NCBI GenBank assembly: GCA_004335635.1
Contig: QAXH01005971.1
Span: 1 to 16,999 of the forward strand
Direction: 5' to 3'
DNA from: Chloromonas sp. AAM2
Taxonomy: Eukaryota > Chlorophyta > Chlorophyceae > Chlamydomonadales > Chlamydomonadaceae
DNA length: 16,999 nt
Shown: positions 1 through 9,400 of the stretch, in pieces
How the letters are laid out: each line of letters starts with the position of its first letter
Numbering within the stretch: position 1 is the stretch's first letter
Notes under the pieces: generated by a model
Database searches by the model: none
Seen by the model: the letters and a program-made list of their open reading frames with translations, nothing else
Told to the model about the DNA's origin: nothing
Translations under genes and position numbers: made by a program

Positions 1-57
1 GGTGGTGGGCGCGGTGGCCTTGTGTACTGTGGACGCTACAGCCAGCCAGTGGAGTAG
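1..57 (+). CDS. Possible 3' end of an upstream gene (last 18 codons), unidentified
   Basis: Frame 1 is open from the window edge to a TAG at 55-57 and reads GGGRGGLVYCGRYSQPVE. The stretch is GC-rich, unlike the AT-richer sequence after about position 100, and TGTAA at 181-185 lies where a 3' UTR of about 140 nt would end. TGTAA is the usual poly(A) signal in Chlamydomonas and Volvox. With only 18 codons the product cannot be recognised, and an open run this short can arise by chance. Confidence 0.3.
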   Translation, partial: GGGRGGLVYCGRYSQPVE

Positions 58-180
58 TGACCGGGTCTGGCGGCAATGGGTTTAAACGCCTTGGCTTGTC
101 TAGCTTGATATGTGTTGGTACCATGTCCTTTGCCTGCTTGTGTGTTGGGCTGGGAATCCGTTTACCCAGTTGTTCCAAAA

Positions 181-185
181 TGTAA
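181..185 (+). terminator. Candidate TGTAA polyadenylation signal of the upstream gene
   Basis: TGTAA is the near-universal poly(A) signal of volvocine algae. This copy lies 124 nt after the TAG at 55-57. A second copy occurs at 643-647 with no gene that needs it, so chance is possible. Confidence 0.3.
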
Positions 186-578
186 GTTGCAGTTGTCCCA
201 GGCTCGCTTTCTGCAGTCTATAGTCTATAATCCCAATATGGCCAGTCTTCGTGTACCACGTGACATGTACGGGTATCAATCACAACTTACTGATCACACA
301 TTGAGGCAATTTCTTTTGTGAAGCCCATGGTAATGATCCTTCAAGTCTGCTATGTGCGTGTTTCCACTTCCAGTGAGCACGCAGTAAAGAGGTCACAGCG
401 GTTACCATCCACCTCTGGACGTTGGAAACATAGGATCCGGGTCTAATCTACCGGGTTCGTTCTAGGCAGGTCCATTCTGTTGGGCCATTGATAGCACATG
501 TTGCGCGCCCTGCTACATGGCTTTGCTGCAGCCTCAAAAGAGGGGAGGGAGTCCAACCCGTCCTTCATTTCTCGTGAG

Positions 579-640
579 CCGAATACATAACCGAATACGT
601 GAATATATGGCCGAATACATGATCAGAATATATAGTATTC
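579..640. repeat. Degenerate AT-rich CCGAATAC repeat cluster
   Basis: CCGAATAC begins at 579, 591 and 611, with GAATATAT variants at 601 and 626. The cluster ends in an imperfect palindrome, GAATATATAGTATTC (626-640). It is far AT-richer than its surroundings. Confidence 0.6.
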
Positions 641-714
641 ATTGTAATAATTGATGACACCACGGTCTCTGACGTCCCACTCACGACCTATCACATGGTA
701 TCCTCCGCTCTGAG

Positions 715-1020
715 TCAGTCACCCATGATTGAGTGAATCACATGGATGTGAACGGGTTCCAACAGTGAATGTTCGCTTGCTTTGCCTGTGTAGCCATCCG
801 CAAAGGCCATAAGGAACGTCTCTGCAGCCTCACGCCTCTGCGTGGTGTCATCACTGTAATTGTATAGCCGCTTTTGCGGCTGCCAATTTGTACCAGGAAT
901 CCTGATTGGTTCCCCTACTCCTACGCAATGAAGGCCCACAATGAACCACTCATCACTATGGCCTCCTGCAGTGTCCAAAGTATCTCCAGAGGGTGCTCCA
1001 GGTTGGCATAGATCTGGGAT
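715..1020 (-). other. Unassigned minus-strand open frame, possible exon or gene remnant
   Basis: About 101 codons are open on the minus strand between a TAG (1021-1023) and a TGA (715-717), with no ATG near the start. The translation includes TNWQPQKRLYNYSDDTTQRR and then REAAETFLMAFADGYTG, which has protein-like composition and no low-complexity bias. I recognise no family. If read as an exon it would need a splice acceptor; a CTGCAG lies at 965-970. It could be the last exon of an antisense gene, a decayed transposon fragment, or chance. Confidence 0.2.
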
Positions 1021-1190
1021 CTACTCAGTGTGCTGTACCGCAATCCGCTCAGTGGAGCCTGGAGACTGTGACCACATCGAGACATAGACCAGATCACCAC
1101 CTGCCCAACCAACCTCGCACGTTTTCATGCAAGCAGGTTTGTGATCCGACTTACGCTGCCAACACTCGTACGCAAACACTGATACCCAAC

Positions 1191-3485
1191 ATGGAAGCAG
1201 CCGAGAATTTGGTCATGGGCAGCGTGCCGCCCGCCCTGGCGGGTTCTTGTGAGTCTATGGTCTTGCCACTGACGGACAAATTCGCCTACCGACACATAGT
1301 GCTCGGCAACGGACTGCGTGCGCTGCTGTGTTCTGATCCTGAGACCGACAAGGCCGCCGCGAGCCTTGATGTGAGCCCTTTTCACAATTACATAATGTCC
1401 TTTTCAGTACAATTTGTCCCACTCGGTATGGTGTGCACCAACCAAGAAAATGTAGCAGCAATCAGGCTAGGTTGTGCCACCATTTATTGTCCAATTCAAC
1501 ACCCACACACCAGCCTTACACTCTCCTCGCTACACGCCAGCCCGCCTGCACCCATTTTGCTTTGCACTTGCAGTGTGATCAACTGTTGCTTGGTATGTGT
1601 TGCCTGTGTGCTCTGTTGATGGCAGGTGGGCGTGGGCAGCCTTTTGGATCCAGTGGAATTTGCAGGCCTGGCCCACTTTACGGGTGAGGCAGACTCGACA
1701 CACTGAGCATGGTCATATTCATTTGTGCGCTTGCACAAACACGATAATGCTTATACGTGTATTTTGTATGGGACGCCATGGACAGTAGTAGTAGTAGCAG
1801 TAGTGGGATAACATGGGATTAACAGCATGACCCCGCGTGACAAACCTCAAAGATGGGTGTGCTTGATCATAAGAGGGGAGGGTTTCCCAGCCCGTCCAAC
1901 CTACTAGTGAAGGGGATTGCGAGTACTTACCTGGCCTTGTTACAATCGGATTGCTCCATCCCATAGCACCCCCGAAATGGCACAGACACATGGTGACCCA
2001 GTTTCGGAGTGAGGGGCGATGTTGTCCGCACACTGTTGAGTGCCAATTGAGGCTTGCTGCCATCTCCCCGAAAAATCTGCTTGGCGCCTTACCACCGACA
2101 CTTGCCCTTGTTCACCAACCCATGCAATTCCTTCGACTGCAGAGCACATGCTCTTCTACAGCTCTGAAAAGTACCCAGTAGAGGTGCGTACTGCAATTAG
2201 GCCCGCTGCAGAGCTGGCTCTTCCAGGCTAGTTGGGACCTTGTATAGGAAAGGCGATGCGGATGTGCTGTAGCATATTTTCAGCGTAACATAGTGCAGCT
2301 GGAGTGCAGAAGCATACCTGCCCAACAGGAGCATGCTGGTCAAGGGCGTGGGCTACATTCAGGCATACGCGTTTCAGTTTCTTCTCTTCATAGCCGGGCT
2401 TGTTACAAAAGGTGGAAGAGGAAGCAGTCACGACCCGTGTGCTTGCGTGTGCGTGTGCGCAGGACGAGTACAGCAAGTTCATCAGCGAGCGGGGCGGGTC
2501 CACCAATGCGTACACTGCCTCGGAAAACACAAACTACAGCGTGAGTAGTCCATGAGAGTGAGAAGCAAGAGTGAGATGTCACGTGGCTGGCAGTCAAAAG
2601 TGGGACGTTCTTCCCCCATCATGCCACAATGCCAGATTACACCGGTTAATACAGAGGCTTTGTATTTGGAGGCTGACTTGGGGGCTTGGCTTTGCTTGCG
2701 GTACATAGCATGTAAACTCACAACGTGCGCTTCTGGACAGCAGGCCAGGGAGCGTGTTGGCCTGGTGGATCTGACGGTGTGCTTGCCGCTTGAAGGCAAC
2801 GATGCAAGTTGCACCTGCCAATCACTTGTTGACTGATCTGCTGTACCCATGGCCCATGATTGCCTGGTCAGTAGCAAGCACGTGTCAGTATAGCCAGACG
2901 TTGCATGAACAGGTGTGGTGCTGAGGCGCTTCTCAGTGTGAGCACATTGGTCTGGTTTCCTGGGCTATGGCCAACACGAGTCAGTGCATGCAGGTCAAGA
3001 CAGTTCATAACTGTCGTCATGTGATACCAGGCTTGCAATCACGTGGTTTTTGCAGTTTGACATCAACTGGGAACACCTGCCGGCGGCCCTGGACAGGTTC
3101 GCCCAGTTCTTCATCTGCCCGCTCATTTCGGTGGATGGGGTTGACAGGGAGATCAATGCAGTGGTGAGTGGCTCAGTCAGATCTCGTGCATGCCAGCCAG
3201 ATGTGGCGTGACAGTGACGTCAACAGAATGCCGCGACTGGAGGTCTGTTGAATGTCCCCGTGTCTATGCTGTGATGGTCATAACCCACAGGCTTGTTCAA
3301 TCCGATTTGTACTCGCTTGAGTGAGGCAGATGCTTGGAGTCTGCTTAGGCCATCACTTGCCTGTTGTGTGTCATGTGCACAGGACTCAGAGCATGGCAAG
3401 AACCTTCAGCTGGACGCCTGGCGGGCGCTGCAGCTAGCCAAGCACACAGCCAACCCCCATCATCCCTGGGCACATTTCGCCACCG
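1191..3485 (+). other. Exons 1-6: N-terminal catalytic M16 domain (residues 1-189)
   Basis: Exons: 1191-1370, 1626-1683, 2143-2183, 2463-2540, 3056-3163 and 3383-3485. Exon 1 gives a leader of about 28 residues with no clear transit peptide, then the first beta strands ([18 protein letters not shown]). Exon 2 ends inside the catalytic Glu codon (G|AG), so the zinc motif HFTEH is split between exons 2 and 3. Exon 4 holds the GGSTNAYT segment, matching the family's H/G-G-S-x-N-A motif. Exon 5 carries DRFAQFF and INAV. Exon 6 begins DSEHGKN, where E158 is the third zinc ligand. The spacing from H81 to E158 is 77, as in human IDE (H112 to E189). Confidence 0.95.
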
Positions 3486-6400
3486 GTAAGGATAGCAGCA
3501 GACTGCGGGGCAAGCACAACAAGCACTCTCAGGAGGAGGGCATGGGAGCATAGGAAGGGAAAGGGCAGGATGTGGGACTTGAAACGGTGGAGGCAGGCGG
3601 GGCGGTTTTCAGCAAGACAGAAATGGGCAGGAGTGGAGGATGTGCATGGACGAGTTTAGTGGTTGATTGTATTGCAGCGCTGCTTCCAAGTACCTGCATG
3701 CACTGGTGCAGGGCCCTGCATTCATTTGCTCCATTTTGAAGCGCACAACAGCGCTCCAAACTCAAAATCACACACACCTGTATTGCTGCGTCTCCGGTGC
3801 ATGGCCACATGCACAATGGTGTGCTGTGCCTCCTGCGCACACTTATGGTCTGATAGCGTGAAAGAATCTAGCGCTAAAGCACTTCGCACCAAGTGAATTG
3901 ACACACACCAAGGGGACAGTTTGCATGAGGCCGGACAGGGCAGGTGTGGCGCTGAATATTATAGGCATGCCTGCATTTGCTTCATCTTAGAACGGGAAAT
4001 CTTACAGTCTGCATTGCGACACACAGCGGTGGCTTTGCCTCCCATGCAGGCAACCTGACCACCCTCGGCACGGAGCCCAAGAGCAAGGGGCTAGACATTC
4101 GGCAGGCGGTGGTGGACTTCCACAACAAGTGCGTAAGCATGTCAGAGCATGCATCTGGCGACCAGGCATCTACTCAGCGCTACTTCGCATGCACATGCCG
4201 CACATGCCGTCCTTCCGTCATGCTGCATCCACCGCCAGTAATGCCGTGCATGCATCTCTGATTGCCCCTCCTTTCAAGCTGACCCTAAATCATCCCTGAA
4301 TAGCTCCCTGCCTTGCACCCAAAGTTCACCCTGCTCTTGACCATCGATTCATGGCCCACATGTACTCCTCTCTTGGCCTTGCTGTACCTGCATAGGTCGT
4401 CATGACACGCATCCTCCATCCTCCCCTGGTATCAACCACACAGTGTTCCCGTCCCATGTCCTTTACTTGCGGCGGCTGTAACGATGTATGTAAACAGGCG
4501 TACACATTTGCTGGCCCCCCTTGCCTGGTACAGGCACTACAGTGCGAACCTTATGCGTCTGGCTGTGGTTGGGCGCCACTCGCTGGATGAGCTACAGCGG
4601 CTGGTGGAGGAGCAGTTCGCAGCCGTGCCCAACAGTGCACTGCCAGTGCCCACTTTCAGTGGTGGGCAACAAGGGGTGTGGGGGCAACTGGGATCACATC
4701 AGGCAAACCCAGGAGACGCTTTTGCGCTGGTCATGCGTCGGCACAAAAGAGCCTCAGATTCCACAAGCTGTAGTCAAATGTCACATGGACAGTGTTGTGG
4801 TTATGCTTGATGCCTGGTCACACCGCATGCTGAGTTCCAGCTTCAGCTGTGAACATGTGTACATCAGGGCAGCCGCCCCGAAACACAGTCCCGGGACACC
4901 GCCCGGACCTACCTGAGCAAGAAACAAAGCGAACGATGGGCCTTGGCACTGGCCATCTGGTGAGTTGCATGTTGTTGTTGTTGTTGTGTACATGGCCGTC
5001 AGTCCGGGGACGACTGCTCAGCGGGCTGTGAGTTGCCTGTGCAGGCGAGGTGTTCCTGCCCAGTCAGCAGCGTGTGCTGCTCAAGATCGTGCCCGTAAGG
5101 GAGGTGCATGCGGTGGAGTGGGCCTGGCAGCTGCCGCCCGCCACGCCATTGTACCGCAAGGCGCCGCTCTCCTACCTGTCACACCTGCTGGGACACGAGG
5201 GTGAGATAATGGCAATCACTAATCCGATACTGACTAGATTACTATCATCTACAGCCATGTGATTCTAGTCAGGTCCAGTCTGGCCTCATTGTCCAGTTCA
5301 GGTTTTGGACCTTGGGTACCATGTGTAGGCTTGGGCACGGGATCTGGCCTCACGCCTTTGCAACCCGCCTGTTAAGTCACCTCTCTCCAGACATTGTGAT
5401 AAGATATCAGGAGATTGAGGAATGACTTTGTGGCATGGTCATTTGTTGCAATCTGAATTGGTTGTGCGTGTGCTCAGGGCTGGGTGGTAAGCAGTGCTTA
5501 GGTTCAGGTAAAGGGTTTTTGTGCATTCACTGAGTCTTTTATATAGTACGCTTTGTTCGTATCTGCTGGGTTAAGCAGTGTCCCCTGTGTTGTTTGTGTG
5601 TGCCGCAGGCGAGGGCAGCGTGTTCTCCCTGCTCAAGTCGCGTGGCTGGGCCACGGGGCTGGTGTCGGGCGAGACCGGCGCGTCGTTTAGTGCTGCGTCA
5701 TTCTTCTACGTCAGGTGGCTGGGTAGGGGCTACAGGGGGGCGGCGGGCAAGGAACAGGCGCAGGAACGCTAGGAAGGGGCGAGGGAAGGAATGAGAGCAG
5801 CGTGTTTAGTTGGTTGGGAATCGCCAGATGTTAACTGGCCAGGTGGGCAGGGCAGGGCCGCTGAGGTACAGGTACAGGAGCGCCGACAAGGGGTGAGAGA
5901 AAGGAGCGAAACCATCAAGGCAGCATGTTGGCTCAAACTGGCAATGGGCCAAACGCGTCTCCGAGGATGGACAGTTGGCATGGAGGAGATGGATCTGCAG
6001 GCAGGGCTCGGGCTTGGGGCACAGAAGTAACGTCGCCCCAGCGATATGACGTGCTCTGCCTGCCTGCTTTGTCTATGTCTTTTTGCCGGGTGCGCTGTGT
6101 TTAGGTGGCCGTAGTGCATGCTTGCTGTTGGTTCAGCCATCGACATGTCATGTCATCTCATGCGACATCAATTCCCCTTGTGGTCTATCGCATCCCTCAA
6201 TCCTGCAGCTCGTACTAACAGTTGCTGTGTGCCGCTGCCCCCAGGGTCGAGCTTACTGACGAGGGACAGAAGCACGTGGAGGAAGTGGGGACCATCCTCT
6301 TTGGGTGAGTCATCATCATCATTACATAGCTTGTCATGGTTCAACCCACGGTTTTGCAGGACCAACCAGCTAGGCTCTCAGCAGCAGCCAACATCGCCAT

Positions 6401-9400
6401 CCTCTATAAAGCGTGGCCATGATGCCCCCAAAATCAAATAGATTCAAGTGAAACCAAGTGTGGCTGAGTTGGCATTGGAATGTGGATAATGCGTGTGATG
6501 TATGAGAACGCAGACACACAAGAGAAGTCACATCATTTCATAGCCGTTTTTATCAGGACGCAGGCAAACAACTGTGGAGAATGCATACTGAACGAAGATG
6601 CATGGAACAGGGTTCACCTGCACGGCCAAGGGCCAGAGCCTCGTCATGCAAGCATGTCGCACGTTTTCCTATCAACTTGAACACTTGCATGCTGCTATGC
6701 GGCTTTTCGTCAACCACGCTCACAGTTTCTGTACTCCGCTCTCACTCCCCGTCACACAGGTACATACTGCTATGTGGTTTTTAGTCGGATACACTTTTGC
6801 TTGGCCTCTCACACAGTCACTGTCTTGTATTCTCACTCCCTCTCACTCCCCATCACTCCTACCCTCTCCAATATATTCACTCAGGTACCTGGAGCTGCTC
6901 CGTCGTGAAGGCATTCAAAAGGCCATACACGACGAGGTGTCGGCGCTCAGCAGGCTGAGATTCGACTTCAGGGACAAAATGGTGAGATAAGGAATTTAAG
7001 CTCGACTGCGCGGCGTGCTGTGGAAGGTTGACTGTTGACCTGCTTCTTGGTGCCCTTCTGACCTTCGTTTGTCCTCCGCCCATCCTCACACTGCCTGGTG
7101 TTGATTTTGACTCTCCCCTCTCCTTCAGCGCCAACACTGTGCCCAGTCCTCTTGAGTCCGCCTTCTGATTTGCAACCTGTCTTCCCGCCCATGTGCTGTA
7201 CGTGTGTGTTCCCAGTCCCCCTATGCGTATGCCACCTCCCTTAGCGGCGCCATGCACCACTACCCAGAGAAGGACCTGCTGTTGGCGCTTTACAACGTGC
7301 CTCAGGTAATTTTTAGCATCGTTCATCGTGTTGCATGATTTGGTGGTGTTTTCACCCGATGAGCCCTTTTGTTATGCTCGGGAACTGCGGGTCATCATCA
7401 GCAGCAGCAGCAGCAACAGCAGCAGCACAATACAGAACTTGCAGGTCTACCCAAAGCATCGCTTCAACCTGCATTTACTATGGGTGGTCAAGAAAATGGA
7501 AGCGAAGACATGGCACTGACCTTGACATCAAGATGAACACACTGAGCAGATAGAAAATCGCTTTGCAATCTGCAAACCCTGCAGGAGTGGGATCCCGAGT
7601 GCATCCGGGAAGCGCTTGGCTTGATGGCGGTGGATAAAGTGAGCAGGGAGGGTTGTCTTGATGAAGGGCTAGAATTGAAAAAGGTTGATAAAGCGAGGAG
7701 GTTGGTTGGAATTCGGCAGGGCTGTGATGAGGCTGCACTCCGTCACTTGGTCCGAGGTTTGCTTGGTGTGCAGCCTGCACTTCGTACGGTTTACGAAGTG
7801 CATCATGGCATCGGTCACTCGCATGTGCGGCACACACTGCTCTATGTCTGCACGACTTTTTGGACACCGAAGTTCTGGTGTCTTAAATGTATTTTGCTTG
7901 TTTGTTGCAAATATAAGCATCTTAGCTATGTGATATGAAATCGTTTGCTTCTTGTGAGGTCATTTCATGCGTTATCATGGCAGAGGGCGTGGCCCATGCG
8001 CACGTGGAGCCCAGAAGTCAGCTATGTTGTGGTATCACCGTGCAATATTCACACATGCTTAGCATGGCGCAGTGTCTAGATAGCCTGGCATATCTTTGTT
8101 CACATGCAGTAGCCATCGCATGCATGTGTACACAGCCTGTGTAAGTGACTGTCTTCTGTGCTTGATGCCCAGGTGCGTGTGAGCTGGACAAGTAAGACAC
8201 ACGAGGAGAGCGCACAACAGACTGAACCATGGTGAGAACACGTGCAGCAGTTGTCAGTTGGGATCAGTTGGGGTCAGTTGGGGTTAGCTGAGCACTTGTG
8301 GCCCGCATGTCACCCATGATCACACACGTGCCTGATTGGTCTGCCCGGGTGTGTTAGCCTGTCTTAAATGAACTCAGACGAAGTGTGAAAGAATGGCCAG
8401 TGGAGGGCAAGGCACATACCACGCTGCTCCGAACCAGTTGGCAAGGTTGCACGTTCGATGGCACCCTGATTGGAACAGGGTTTGGAGGTGTTCCCTGCCT
8501 GCCAGTTAGTTGAGAACGTCATGGTGCGTCAAGATTTGATGTCTTTTGAGCCAGTGCAGGCTCATGCACTCACGCCAGAGCATGGAAGGTCTGATCATAC
8601 CATGTAACATTAACAGATTTCAAATCGGATGCCATCCTTCCGCATTGTGTGCGGGTTGCAGGCTGTGTGGCTTGTGACTTGCATGGTTTTCTTTCTGCTT
8701 CTTATTCACAGGTATGGCACCAAGTACGACTTGGGTTCAGTTCCTGAGGCCTGGATGAACCTGTGGAGGCAGGCGGGAACCTGTGACGCTGTGACGTCAA
8801 AGTGAGTCACCAACAAGCGGAAATGTTAGACGATGCGACATCAATGTCAGTGATTCCCCCCGTGCCGCAAGGGATTCTTAGCCCAGGCCAGCTGGACAAC
8901 GGCACACGTGGTTTGTGTGACCAAAAAGCTGCCCTCTCCATGTAGTACCCACATGTTGGTCACACTCATGCATGTGGCGCATATGATGCACGTGGCTTTG
9001 CTGTGACCTGCAAATTAGTAACCTGCCAGGTCGGCTGGAGAACTGTACAAATGAATATACGTGGCTTAGTTGGGTTTTGCCCCCACCGGGGCCTCCCACG
9101 CGCAGGCTTGTGTTCCTCCCCACGCCGAACCCGTTCATTCCCCATGACCTCGCCCTGCACTCGGGGCAGGCGGCAGGGGCGGACAGCCCGCCGGGCCCAG
9201 CGCTGCTAGAGGAGGTGCCGGGGTACCTGAAGCTGTGGCACAGGTCAGGGGTCGTGCTGCTGGACTGCGCTCAGGCAGCGACATGACGCATTGATTGCTG
9301 TGCCCCCCAAGGGCTGGAACTCATTGCATTCATGTACAGAATGTGCATGTGAACCTGAGCCCAGACAACTAAAATACGCTTGCTCCACCATTAATGACCT

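Larger units (their letters stand above)
58..1190. other. Upstream intergenic region and 5' UTR of the IDE gene
   Basis: No plus-strand gene is recognisable here. The region is AT-richer around 580-650 and then becomes mixed. The IDE reading frame is open upstream of 1191 to about 993, but contains no ATG before 1191 and does not look like protease sequence, so it is taken as 5' UTR. I see no convincing TATA box at the expected distance. The only TATA-like run, at 625-634, is more than 550 nt upstream of the ATG. A minus-strand open stretch at 715-1020 is listed separately. Confidence 0.6.
4050..6981 (+). other. Exons 7-12: end of domain 1 and first M16_C domain (residues 190-398)
   Basis: Exons: 4050-4128, 4534-4661, 5045-5200, 5609-5714, 6245-6304 and 6885-6981. 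Exon 7 ends in phase 2 at a GTGCGT donor, so the next residues read K-H-Y-S-A-N-L-M, matching the family's YYSSNLM block. Exon 8 is best ended at 4661 (donor GTGGGC). This gives [19 protein letters not shown], which aligns without gaps to the same region of human IDE. Exons 9-10 contain [23 protein letters not shown], shown here only to identify the block; the HEG and GWATGL elements are especially close to plant PXM16. The exon 10 donor (GTGGCT) is weak but is the only one that keeps frame into exon 11. Confidence 0.9.

Noticed and set aside
454..464. tRNA B-box-like GGTTCGTTC
   Set aside because: It does not match GGTTCGANTCC, and no A box or cloverleaf can be built around it.
993..1190. 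In-frame upstream extension of the IDE start
   Set aside because: The frame is open to about 993 but starts at GTG, contains no ATG before 1191 and shows no family similarity; 1191 has a good start context.
1191..1275. Chloroplast or mitochondrial transit peptide at the N-terminus
   Set aside because: The first 28 residues are acidic at the start, have no Arg and lack an amphipathic basic helix.
7478..7867. Minus-strand 129-codon frame across exon 14
   Set aside because: It is antisense to a confirmed exon and shows no family features; a shadow frame.
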